The notes under the pieces: model-generated
Told to the model about the DNA's origin: nothing
What the model saw: the letters and a program-made list of their open reading frames with translations, nothing else
The model's database searches: none
NCBI GenBank assembly: GCA_963757565.1
Contig: CAVWSB010000011.1
Span: 434,001-498,000, forward strand
Source of the DNA: PALSA-894 sp963757565
Lineage (GTDB): Bacteria > Pseudomonadota > Alphaproteobacteria > Rhizobiales > Xanthobacteraceae
Direction: 5' to 3'
DNA length: 64,000 nucleotides
Program-made: the position numbers and the translations under genes
Part shown: piece by piece, positions 1-7,328 of the stretch
Layout of the letters: each line of letters begins with the position of its first letter
Position numbering within the stretch: the first letter of the stretch is position 1

Positions 1-562
1 GGTTATTTGAAAGCGTGTGCTGGAATTTGTACGAATCCTTCGGCAGCCCGTCCTGGACAATGGCCTCCATGCGGCCTTGCCCGAATGCGCCGCGCGCCTG
101 CTTGTTGCCGAGAATCTGGCGGAGCGATGTCACCTGTGACGACAATTCGGTGATGTTCTTCTGCGCCCCGTCGATCACGGCGAGCCGCTCGTTCAGCTTC
201 GCCAGGTTTTGCATCGTGTGCTGGGTCGAGGACTGCATCGACTGCCCGAGCCGGTGTGTGGCGGCGTCGAGCCGTTCGCCGACCGTGCGCGCAAGCTCCG
301 CCTGCCGCCCGGAGATCACCTCGCGCATCGTGTTGAGGCTGCCGGCGGTCTCGGCCTGGATGCGCGTCAGTTCGGCCATGCGCTCTTCGAGTTCGCCCGT
401 GTGCACGTTCTGGCGCGCCGCCTCCTCATGGCGCGCCCGCGAGGCGCGCCCAAGCATGATCGCGATGGCGGTGAGCAGCACGAGGGCCGCACAGGCGAAT
501 GCCGTGACGGCGTCCGCGACGGTCAGAACGCTTCCGCCGATGATGAGGAAGGTTTCGGTCAT
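1..562 (-). CDS. rmuC: DNA recombination protein RmuC, N-terminal part (truncated by window edge)
   Basis: The reverse strand reads ATG at 562 and stays open for 187 codons to the window edge. The product begins with one membrane segment (about residues 8-38, rich in A, L, V and I). A long Gln/Glu/Arg-rich coiled-coil stretch follows (about 45-150), then the RmuC-type motif LGNKQARGAFGQGRMEAIVQ. This is the usual RmuC layout: a membrane anchor, a coiled coil, then a nuclease-like domain that lies outside the window. RmuC limits certain inversions and rearrangements in E. coli; its biochemical activity is still inferred from its fold. Gene order rmuC near def-fmt-truA is usual in related alphaproteobacteria. 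The catalytic domain is not visible, so integrity cannot be judged. Confidence 0.85.
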   Translation of the reverse strand, partial: MTETFLIIGGSVLTVADAVTAFACAALVLLTAIAIMLGRASRARHEEAARQNVHTGELEERMAELTRIQAETAGSLNTMREVISGRQAELARTVGERLDAATHRLGQSMQSSTQHTMQNLAKLNERLAVIDGAQKNITELSSQVTSLRQILGNKQARGAFGQGRMEAIVQDGLPKDSYKFQHTLSNN

Positions 563-711
563 GCGTCTTATTTACGCGATTCGCGCGTCCAGGGAACGAA
601 GAGAGAACATAATTTCAAAAGTTCCGCAATCGTGGTTATCGTTGTGTTCACGCCCGGTTCAGCGGCGAGGGCGCTTGCTGGCATAGGCGGGGGTAACAAG
701 GAGAGAGAAGC

Positions 712-915
712 ATGCGCAAACTCATTCTGATCGCACTGGCCGGAGCCGCGATGGCGCTGGTCGTTCCACAGTTCGCGTCCGCAACGCCGCTGGCGCCTGC
801 CGGTCTCAGCAATGCCGCCGCCAGCGTGGCGGGGCCGACCGAGGTTCGCTGGTGGCGTCGTGGTGGTGGTGGTTGGCACCGCGGCTATTGCTGGCGTCAT
901 CCGCGCCGGTGCTGA
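712..915 (+). CDS. small secreted Arg/Trp/Gly-rich protein
   Basis: This 67-residue product has a clear Sec signal peptide (MRKL, then a hydrophobic stretch to ASA at about residue 24). The mature part ends in a very basic Trp/Gly/Arg/Cys-rich tail, WWRRGGGGWHRGYCWRHPRR. A good ribosome site (AAGGAGAG, 698-705) sits before the ATG and a strong hairpin follows the stop. Short exported proteins with this type of tail are common in Bradyrhizobium relatives and have no known function. The tail may bind polyanions or envelope components, but that is a guess. Confidence 0.7.
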   Translation: MRKLILIALAGAAMALVVPQFASATPLAPAGLSNAAASVAGPTEVRWWRRGGGGWHRGYCWRHPRRC

Positions 916-934
916 ACGGCCTGACCTGATCAGG

Positions 935-960
935 CGGCCGGCGCGACGCAGCGCCGGCCG
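935..960 (+). terminator. hairpin after the small secreted protein gene
   Basis: CGGCCGGCGC (935-944) pairs perfectly with GCGCCGGCCG (951-960) around a six-base loop and is followed by TTTGCGTT. The ten-pair GC stem with a short T run fits a Rho-independent terminator of modest quality. Confidence 0.55.
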
Positions 961-1008
961 TTTGCGTTGCGGTTGACCCCGCGAAGGGCCCCGCTTAAAT
1001 CGCCGCGC

Positions 1009-1525
1009 ATGGCGTTACGCGACATCATCGTTATCCCCGACAAGCGGCTGCGATTGACCTCCGATCCGGTGAAAACCGTCGATGGCGGAGGTACGCCGCC
1101 TCGTCGATGACATGTTCGAGACGATGTACAAGGCGCCCGGCGTCGGGCTTGCGGCGATTCAGATCGGCGTTCCGCGCCGCGTCGTCACCGTCGACACCGC
1201 CAAGAAGGACGAGGAGAAGTCGCCGCTCGCGCTGCTCAATCCTGAAATCACATGGTCCTCGGAACAGAAGGGCACTTACGAGGAAGGGTGCCTGTCGATC
1301 CCGGAATATTATGAGGAGGTCGAGCGGCCCGCGCAGGTGAAGGTCCGCTACATGGACCTCGACGGGAAGACGAAGGAGATCGAGGCCGATGGCCTCCTTG
1401 CAACGGTGCTCCAGCACGAAATCGACCACACCAACGGCGTGCTGTTCATCGACCACATCTCCAAGCTCAAGCGCGACCGCGTGATCAAGAAGTTCGCCAA
1501 GGCCGCGAAGCGGACTGATGATTAA
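1009..1525 (+). CDS. def: peptide deformylase (one +1 frameshift near the N-terminus)
   Basis: Removes the formyl group from the N-terminal formyl-Met of new proteins, using a bound metal. All three family motifs are present: GVGLAAIQ, EEGCLS and QHEIDH (metal ligands Cys, His, His). The natural start is ATG at 1009 (MALRDIIVIPDKRLR), but the frame breaks at 1084: GTC GAT, an extra G, then GCG GAG, after which VDAEVRRLVDDMFETM resumes. An internal ATG at 1082 opens the downstream frame, but starting there would remove the conserved N-terminal strand. The stop overlaps the fmt start by one base, as in a translationally coupled def-fmt pair. Deformylase is normally essential, so the break is probably a sequence error unless another copy exists elsewhere. 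Confidence 0.9.
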
Positions 1526-2439
1526 TGCGCCTTATCTTCATGGGCACGCCCGACTTCGCGGTGCCGACGCTGATCGAGCTTGTCGGGCGCGGCCATGAGG
1601 TGGCGGCGGTCTATACCCGCGCGGCCAAGCCCGCCGGGCGTCGCGGACTGGAAACACAAGAGACGCCGGTCGCGCTGAAGGCGCGCGAATTCGCCATTCC
1701 GGTGCTGACACCGAAAACGCTACGAAGCGACGAGGCGCTTGGCGAGTTCACCGCGCACAAGGCCGACGCTGCGGTTGTCGTCGCCTACGGGCTGATCCTG
1801 CCGGTGCCGATTCTGGAGGCGGTGCCGCTCGGCTGTTTCAATGTGCATGCCTCGCTGCTGCCGCGCTGGCGCGGAGCGGCGCCGATCAATCGCGCCATCA
1901 TGGCGGGCGATGCCGAGAGCGGCGTCTGCGTGATGAAGATGGCGGAGGGGCTCGACACCGGGCCGGTCGCCCTGCGCGAAACGACGCCGATTGCGTCCGA
2001 CATGACGGCTGGCGATCTGCACGATGCACTGGCGGCGCTTGGCGCACGGATGATGCCGGTGACGCTCGGCGCGCTGGAGCGCGGAACGTTGCAATTGACC
2101 CCGCAGCCCGAGGCTGGCGTCACCTATGCGGCCAAGATCGACAAGGGCGAGACGCGCATCGACTGGGGAAAGCCGTGGCGCGATGTGCACGACCATTGCC
2201 GCGGGCTGTCGCCGTTTCCCGGCGCATGGTTCGAGCTTGATGGTCAGCGCATCAAGGTGCTGCGCACGACGCGCGGCGAGGGGAGCGGCGCACCCGGCAC
2301 CGTGCTGGACGGCCTCACGATCGCGTGCGGTGACGGTGCCGTGCGGCTCGTCGAAATACAGCGCGCCGGCAAGCAACCGATGCAGGCCGAGGCATTCCTG
2401 CGCGGCACGAAAGTCGCACCCGGCACGGTGTTGCGCTAA
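1525..2439 (+). CDS. fmt: methionyl-tRNA formyltransferase
   Basis: Formylates Met-tRNA(fMet) with 10-formyl-tetrahydrofolate for initiation. At 304 residues it is the usual length. The N-terminal formyltransferase fold starts MRLIFMGTPDFAVPTL, and the catalytic/folate region reads NVHASLLPRWRGAAPI (about residues 108-123), including the conserved Asn and His. A C-terminal tRNA-binding domain follows from about residue 205. The ATG shares its A with the def stop codon, and truA begins 8 bases after its stop, so def-fmt-truA looks like one transcription unit. The frame is intact. Confidence 0.97.
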   Translation: MRLIFMGTPDFAVPTLIELVGRGHEVAAVYTRAAKPAGRRGLETQETPVALKAREFAIPVLTPKTLRSDEALGEFTAHKADAAVVVAYGLILPVPILEAVPLGCFNVHASLLPRWRGAAPINRAIMAGDAESGVCVMKMAEGLDTGPVALRETTPIASDMTAGDLHDALAALGARMMPVTLGALERGTLQLTPQPEAGVTYAAKIDKGETRIDWGKPWRDVHDHCRGLSPFPGAWFELDGQRIKVLRTTRGEGSGAPGTVLDGLTIACGDGAVRLVEIQRAGKQPMQAEAFLRGTKVAPGTVLR

Positions 2440-2447
2440 GCAGGCGC

Positions 2448-3185
2448 ATGCCCCGCTACAAGCTCACCATCGAATACGACGGAACGCCGTTCGCCGGCTG
2501 GCAGTGGCAGGACGACGCGCCCACGGTGCAGCGCGTGCTCACCGATGCTTTCGCGGCGCTGTGCGGCCATGCCGTGAGGGTCGCGGGCGCCGGCCGCACC
2601 GATGCGGGCGTGCATGCGCTGGGCCAGGTCGCGCATGTCGATCTCGCGAAAGACTGGCGCACCGACAAGGTGCGCGATGCCATCAACGCGCACCTGCGGC
2701 CGCATCCGGTTGCGATCCTGGCCGCCGAAAGGGTCGCGGATGATTTCGATGCGCGCTTTTCGGCGCGGAAGCGGCACTATCTCTATCGCATCGCGAACCG
2801 GCGGCCCGATCTCGCGCTCGACCGGCTGCGGGCATGGCGCATACCGCGCAGGCTCAATGCCGATGCGATGCACGCGGCGGCGCAGCGATTGGTCGGCAAG
2901 CACGACTTCACCACGTTCCGCTCGACCGAATGCCAGGCGAAGTCGCCGGTGAAGACGCTCGACCGGCTCGATGTCAACCGCGAGGGCGACGAGATCGTCG
3001 TGCGCACGTCCGCGCGCTCGTTCCTGCACAATCAGGTGCGCTCGATGGTCGGCTCCCTTGCGCAGGTCGGTGACGGAAAGTGGAGCGCCGACGATCTGGG
3101 CGATGCGCTCGCCGCGAAGGAGCGCGCGCGCTGCGGCACGGTCGCGCCGCCGGAGGGGCTTTATCTGGTGAAAGTGGATTATTAA
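2448..3185 (+). CDS. truA: tRNA pseudouridine(38-40) synthase TruA
   Basis: Makes pseudouridine at positions 38-40 of the tRNA anticodon arm. The 245-residue product starts MPRYKLTIEYDGTPFAGW and carries the catalytic motif GAGRTDAGVHALGQ (nucleophile Asp at about residue 53). The second conserved block FRSTECQAKSPVKTL and the C-terminal FLHNQVRSMVG, typical of TruA, are also present. It is the third gene of the def-fmt-truA run. It converges on dapE, with a family A palindromic repeat filling the whole interval. Confidence 0.97.
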   Translation: MPRYKLTIEYDGTPFAGWQWQDDAPTVQRVLTDAFAALCGHAVRVAGAGRTDAGVHALGQVAHVDLAKDWRTDKVRDAINAHLRPHPVAILAAERVADDFDARFSARKRHYLYRIANRRPDLALDRLRAWRIPRRLNADAMHAAAQRLVGKHDFTTFRSTECQAKSPVKTLDRLDVNREGDEIVVRTSARSFLHNQVRSMVGSLAQVGDGKWSADDLGDALAAKERARCGTVAPPEGLYLVKVDY

Positions 3186-3187
3186 CG

Positions 3188-3256
3188 CCGCTCATGCCCG
3201 CGAAGGCGGGCATCCAGTCTTTGGCTCTGGGTCCCCGCTTTCGCGGGGACGAGCGG
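3188..3256. repeat. family A palindromic intergenic repeat, copy 1
   Basis: About 69 bp bounded by CGCTCATGCCCGCG and GGGGACGAGCGG. It holds two small hairpins (GCCCGCGAAGGCGGGC and CCCCGCTTTCGCGGGG) separated by about 15 bases. Other copies lie at 7250, 44831 and 56894. This one sits between the convergent stops of truA and dapE and may also work as a bidirectional terminator. Confidence 0.85.
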
Positions 3257-4411
3257 TCAGGAGAAGTACCGCTCCAGAATGTGCCGGTAGATTGCCGTCA
3301 GCGCGACGAGATCGGCGGTCGCCACATGCTCGTCGGTCTTGTGCATCTGCTGACTCAAGAGGCCGAATTCGACCACCGGGCAGTAGTCCTTGATAAAGCG
3401 CGCGTCCGAGGTGCCGCCGGTGGTGGAAAGCTTCGGCGTCAGCCCGGTCACCTCGCGGATCGCGCCGCTGATCATGTCGACGAACGGCCCCGGCGGCGTG
3501 AGGAACACATCGGCGTTCGAGGGCTCCCACTCGATGTGCCAGCGCGACTTGCCGGCAGCCTTCGCGGCACGCGCCTCGATCAGCGCGCGCAGCTCCTGCC
3601 GCGTGCGCGTATCGTTGAAGCGGATGTTGAAGCGCGCGCGCGCCTCCGCGGGAATCAGGTTGACGGTCTTGTTACCGACATCGATCGAGGTGAATTCGAG
3701 ATTCGACGCGCCGAAATGCGCGGTGCCGCCGTCGATCGGCTCCGCGTTGATCGCCACCATCAGCGCCGCGATGCCGCGCACCGGATTGTCGGCAAGCTCC
3801 GGGTACGCCACATGGCCCTGCGTGCCGGTGACGACGAGCGTGCCGTTCTGCGAGCCGCGCCGGCCGATCTTCATCATGTCGCCGAGCTTTTGCGGATTGG
3901 TTGGCTCGCCGAGGATCGCGTGGTCGAACTTTTCACCGCGGTCCGCCGCCCATTTCAGCAGCTTCACGGTGCCGTTGACGGCGATGCCCTCCTCATCGCC
4001 CGTGATGAGGAATGAGATCGAACCCTTCGGCTTGCTGCCACTGGCCGCGAGAAAATCCAGCGCCGCCGCCATCTTGCAGGCGATGGCGCCCTTCATGTCC
4101 ACCGCGCCGCGCCCGTAGAGCACGCCGTCGGTGATGTCGCTTCCAAACGGCGCATGCGTCCACTTGGTCTCGTCGCCGGGCGGCACCACGTCGGTATGGC
4201 CGGTGAGCATCAGGTGCGGCGCCGCCGTGCCGATGCGCGCGTAGAGATTTTCGACCGGGTCCGCGCCCGCCTCCTCGAAGGTGACGCGATGCACGGTGAA
4301 GCCCGCGGCCTTCAGCACGCGCTCGATCAGCGCCAGTGCGCCGCCTTCCGCCGGCGTCACCGAGGGGCAGCGGATAAGATCGCAAGCGAGGGCGACCGGG
4401 TCAGATGCCAT
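3257..4411 (-). CDS. dapE: succinyl-diaminopimelate desuccinylase
   Basis: Hydrolyses N-succinyl-LL-diaminopimelate in lysine and peptidoglycan synthesis. The 384-residue M20 zinc peptidase fold shows the metal-site motifs LTGHTDVVPPGD, YGRGAVDMKG and ITGDEEG (catalytic Glu), GEPTNPQKLGD, and the late His in SQQMHKTDEH. The frame is open much further upstream, but the start MASDPVALACDLIRCPS at 4411 matches the family length and lies 5 bases after the dapD stop, indicating a dapD-dapE unit. Confidence 0.96.
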   Translation of the reverse strand: MASDPVALACDLIRCPSVTPAEGGALALIERVLKAAGFTVHRVTFEEAGADPVENLYARIGTAAPHLMLTGHTDVVPPGDETKWTHAPFGSDITDGVLYGRGAVDMKGAIACKMAAALDFLAASGSKPKGSISFLITGDEEGIAVNGTVKLLKWAADRGEKFDHAILGEPTNPQKLGDMMKIGRRGSQNGTLVVTGTQGHVAYPELADNPVRGIAALMVAINAEPIDGGTAHFGASNLEFTSIDVGNKTVNLIPAEARARFNIRFNDTRTRQELRALIEARAAKAAGKSRWHIEWEPSNADVFLTPPGPFVDMISGAIREVTGLTPKLSTTGGTSDARFIKDYCPVVEFGLLSQQMHKTDEHVATADLVALTAIYRHILERYFS

Positions 4412-4416
4412 GCGGC

Positions 4417-5253
4417 CTAGTCTCGAAGAAGCTCGTTGATGCTCGTCTTCGAGCGTGTCTGCGCGTCGACGCGCTTCACGATCACCGCGCAATAGAGGCT
4501 CGGGCCGGGTTGACCGTTCTTCATCGGTTTGCCTGGCAGCGCGCCCGGCACGACCACCGAATAGGCCGGCACCTCGCCCACGAAGACCTCGCCGGTCTCG
4601 CGATCGACGATCTTGGTCGTGGCGCTGATGAACACGCCCATCGACAGCACCGAGCCTTCGCGCACGATCACGCCTTCGACCACTTCCGAGCGCGCGCCGA
4701 CGAAGCAGTTGTCCTCGATGATCACGGGATTGGCCTGCAGCGGTTCGAGCACGCCGCCGATGCCGACACCGCCGGAGAGATGAACATGCTTGCCGATCTG
4801 CGCGCAGGAGCCGACCGTCGCCCACGTATCCACCATCGTGCCTTCACCGACATATGCGCCAAGATTCACGAAGCTCGGCATCAGCACGACATTCGGCGCG
4901 ATGTAGGCGGAGCGGCGCACGATAGAGCCCGGCACGGCGCGGAAACCCGCCGCCTTGAATCGATTCTCGCCCCAGCCTTCAAATTTCGAAGGCACCTTGT
5001 CCCACCACGATGCGCCGCCGGCCGCGCCCGCGATCGGCCCCATGTCATTGAGGCGGAACGAGAGCAGCACCGCCTTCTTGAGCCACTGATTGACTTGCCA
5101 TTTGTCGCCGCTCTTTTCGGCGACGCGCTTCTCCCCCTTGTCGAGCAGGTCGAGCGCGGTCTCTACCGCGTCGCGCACGGCGCCCTTGGTGGCCGGCGTC
5201 ACGTCATTGCGCGCCTCGAAGGCATCATCGATTGTCTTGGCAAGATCAGACAT
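4417..5253 (-). CDS. dapD: 2,3,4,5-tetrahydropyridine-2,6-dicarboxylate N-succinyltransferase
   Basis: Succinylates tetrahydrodipicolinate, an early step of the succinyl branch of lysine/DAP synthesis. The 278-residue product starts MSDLAKTIDDAFEARND. It has the left-handed beta-helix of hexapeptide acyltransferases, seen in stretches such as AYIAPNVVLMPSFVNLGAYV and GGVGIGGVLEPLQ. The alternative upstream Met (six residues earlier) is less likely because MSDL matches the family start. It is followed directly by dapE. Confidence 0.96.
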   Translation of the reverse strand: MSDLAKTIDDAFEARNDVTPATKGAVRDAVETALDLLDKGEKRVAEKSGDKWQVNQWLKKAVLLSFRLNDMGPIAGAAGGASWWDKVPSKFEGWGENRFKAAGFRAVPGSIVRRSAYIAPNVVLMPSFVNLGAYVGEGTMVDTWATVGSCAQIGKHVHLSGGVGIGGVLEPLQANPVIIEDNCFVGARSEVVEGVIVREGSVLSMGVFISATTKIVDRETGEVFVGEVPAYSVVVPGALPGKPMKNGQPGPSLYCAVIVKRVDAQTRSKTSINELLRD

Positions 5254-5308
5254 GCGGCGTTTCCCGTGCAAAAAGGCGTGAGGTTTGTCGGAGCGGCGCG
5301 GGACTATG

Positions 5309-6022
5309 TCAAGGCCGCGGAATTGTCCGCAAAAAGTCCGTCAGATCGTCGGTCACGTGATCGACATGCGCGGCATCGCGGCCTTCCATTTCCCAGGCTT
5401 CGCGCATCACCTCGCGCGAACCTTCAGGCACCACAAGCACCGTCGTCATGCCGAGAGTGTGCGGAACGGCGAGATTACGCGCCAGGTCTTCGAACATCGC
5501 GGCGCGTGCCGGATCGACGCCGTGCAGCTTGAGAAATTTGTCGTAGGTCTGCGGCAGCGGCTTCGGCTCGAGGTCCGCCGCGATGATGTCGAACACGTCT
5601 TCGAATTTCTCGTGAATTTCGAGCCGCCGCATCACGGCGTCGGCGTGCTTGCGCGTGCCGTTGGTGAGGATGAGCTTGCGGCCGGGCAGCGTCTCGATCG
5701 CCGCGCCGAGCGCGGGATTCGGTGTCAGCGGCGAATGATCGATGTGGTGCACATAGGCGAGATACTCGTCCGGATTCATCCCGTGCTCGGTCATCATGCC
5801 GCGCATCGAGGTGCCGTAGCGTTTGTAGTAGTCCTTCTGCACCCGGAAGGCTTCGTCCTTCCCGATCTTGAGGAAGTCCGCGATATAGCTACGGATGCGA
5901 TCGTCGACCTGCTGCCACAGGTTCAGGTGATGCGGGTAAAGCGTGTTGTCGAGATCGAACACCCACGTTTCGACGTGAGCGAATGTGCGTGGCGCGGTGC
6001 GAGCAATGGCGGGGGCGTTCAT
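5309..6022 (-). CDS. pyrimidine 5'-nucleotidase, HAD superfamily
   Basis: A 237-residue HAD hydrolase with motif I VFDLDNTLYP (both catalytic Asp residues, about positions 23-25), motif II LTNGTRKHA, and a late acidic motif at FEDLARNLAVP. The FDLDNTLYPHHLNLWQQVD block and the cap (about residues 35-115) match the bacterial and yeast Sdt1/Phm8-like pyrimidine 5'-nucleotidase subfamily, which dephosphorylates UMP/CMP. This gene sits next to dapD in many Hyphomicrobiales genomes. The start MNAPAIARTAPRTFAH is the only good Met before motif I. Confidence 0.88.
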   Translation of the reverse strand: MNAPAIARTAPRTFAHVETWVFDLDNTLYPHHLNLWQQVDDRIRSYIADFLKIGKDEAFRVQKDYYKRYGTSMRGMMTEHGMNPDEYLAYVHHIDHSPLTPNPALGAAIETLPGRKLILTNGTRKHADAVMRRLEIHEKFEDVFDIIAADLEPKPLPQTYDKFLKLHGVDPARAAMFEDLARNLAVPHTLGMTTVLVVPEGSREVMREAWEMEGRDAAHVDHVTDDLTDFLRTIPRP

Positions 6023-6045
6023 GCCCGGGTTTTACACACAATTGT

Positions 6046-6154
6046 TGTCATCCCGGAAGCCGCCGCGGGCGGCTATCCGGGATCCATAACCCGACGTGCC
6101 AAGGATGCCGCCACCATGGATCCGGGCTCTCGCTGCGCTCGGCCGGGACGACAG
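6046..6154. repeat. family B palindromic repeat, copy 1
   Basis: About 109 bp that begins TGTCATCCCGG and ends CCGGGACGACAG. Inner arms carry GGATCCATAA and ATGGATCCGGG, so the whole element can fold into a long imperfect hairpin. It is related to copies at 41226, 43874 and 49635. It lies between the nucleotidase start and the DUF1036 gene end. Confidence 0.8.
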
Positions 6155-6163
6155 GAGAGTGGT

Positions 6164-7171
6164 TCACTCCCGGAACCGAACCGTCGTGCCTTGCTTGCCG
6201 GCCATGTCGATGACGGCAAATCCGGCGGCGGTCAGGCCCTGTGCGCCGCAGTTCTTCTGCTCGGCGATTTCGAAACGCACGTCACGGGTGCAAAGCTGCT
6301 TCGGACCGCCCCAGACCAGCAGCTTGTCGCCGCGCTTGAGCGCCTGACCGTCCTTGTCCACGGCCTCTGCGAAGCTGTAGAGCCGGCCGGGTTTGGCCGG
6401 CAGGTCCGGCTTGATGCATTTGCCGGCCTCGACCCGATACCACCCCCGCGTTGTCACGGCGCCGTTCTCGTCGACACCAAGCGCCGCCATCACGGCATGA
6501 GACGTTTCGTTGCACCAGGAGAAACCGACCCCGTCCGCGGTCTTCATGGCGTCGAGCATGGTCTGGAAGAACGTCGTCGCGGTCACGGCGTCGGACGGCA
6601 GACGGCGGTCCTTGAGAAACTGTTCGAGCGCCGCGTTGGTTTTCCGGCCTTCCACGCCGTCGATCGGGTTGGCGTCATATCCGGCAATCACCAGCAGGCG
6701 CTGGATGCCGGCGAGCCGGGCCTGATCGGCGTCGTATTCGGCTTCCTCGCTGAGATACGCGGTCAGACCCTGTTCGCTTTCGGACGGCTTGATCTGCGAG
6801 AAGCGCACCAGCCGCTGCGCCGCGCGCGGCTGGCAGGACTTCGCCGCCGCGATCACGAAATTCCCGTCCGCCACGCAGAAGTCCGCATGCCCGGCGAGCG
6901 GCAGCGGGGAGGGACCGTAGGCCGCGAGCGCGCGGGCGTGGACATATACCTTTTCGGCTTGCGGCGTTCCTTGCAGCACGGTCTTGCAGGCGCCCGGATC
7001 GACCCGGAACCAGCCGCGCGTCGCCGCCGCACCCTGTTCCTCGAGGCCGAGCGCGAGGTCGAGCACGTAGCTCGTCTTGTTGCAAAGCTGGAGATCGGCG
7101 CGCGCCGGTGCGGTCAGGCCAAGAAATGCAAAAAGCCCGATGATGACGGCCGCCAGTGCACGCCGATCCAT
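6164..7171 (-). CDS. exported protein with two DUF1036 domains
   Basis: The 335-residue product begins with a signal peptide (MDRRALAAVIIGLFAFLGLT ending near PARA). Two homologous domains follow, at about residues 27-125 and 228-335. Each starts with a Cys-Asn pair (LQLCNKTSYVLDLALG; FSWCNETSHAVMAALG) and repeats TRGW(F/Y)RV. Between them, about 140-215 (LAGIQRLLVIAGYDANPIDG) resembles a peptidoglycan-binding-1-like helical repeat. DUF1036 proteins have no established role; export and a possible wall-binding linker suggest an envelope function. The gene is flanked by repeats of families B and A. Confidence 0.8.
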   Translation of the reverse strand: MDRRALAAVIIGLFAFLGLTAPARADLQLCNKTSYVLDLALGLEEQGAAATRGWFRVDPGACKTVLQGTPQAEKVYVHARALAAYGPSPLPLAGHADFCVADGNFVIAAAKSCQPRAAQRLVRFSQIKPSESEQGLTAYLSEEAEYDADQARLAGIQRLLVIAGYDANPIDGVEGRKTNAALEQFLKDRRLPSDAVTATTFFQTMLDAMKTADGVGFSWCNETSHAVMAALGVDENGAVTTRGWYRVEAGKCIKPDLPAKPGRLYSFAEAVDKDGQALKRGDKLLVWGGPKQLCTRDVRFEIAEQKNCGAQGLTAAGFAVIDMAGKQGTTVRFRE

Positions 7172-7249
7172 TCGCTGCCCCGCGCAAGGCGAATCGCCTG
7201 CGCCTCAATCGATGAATCGGAATGGGGAGTTGGGCAAGGTCAATTCTAC

Positions 7250-7318
7250 CGCTCATGCCCGCGAAAAGCGGGCATCCCGTTCTTGGCTCTGGGCCCCCCC
7301 TTTCGCGGGGACGAGCGG
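7250..7318. repeat. family A palindromic repeat, copy 2
   Basis: Bounded by CGCTCATGCCCGCG and GGGGACGAGCGG with the same two-hairpin layout as the copy at 3188. It contains a run of seven C at the second hairpin. It lies between the DUF1036 gene start and the end of the radical SAM gene. Confidence 0.85.
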
Positions 7319-7328
7319 ACGCCAAGGA

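Noticed and set aside
4412..4825. N-terminal extension of dapE
   Set aside because: It overlaps dapD in another frame and has no similarity to M20 peptidases; the start at 4411 gives normal length.
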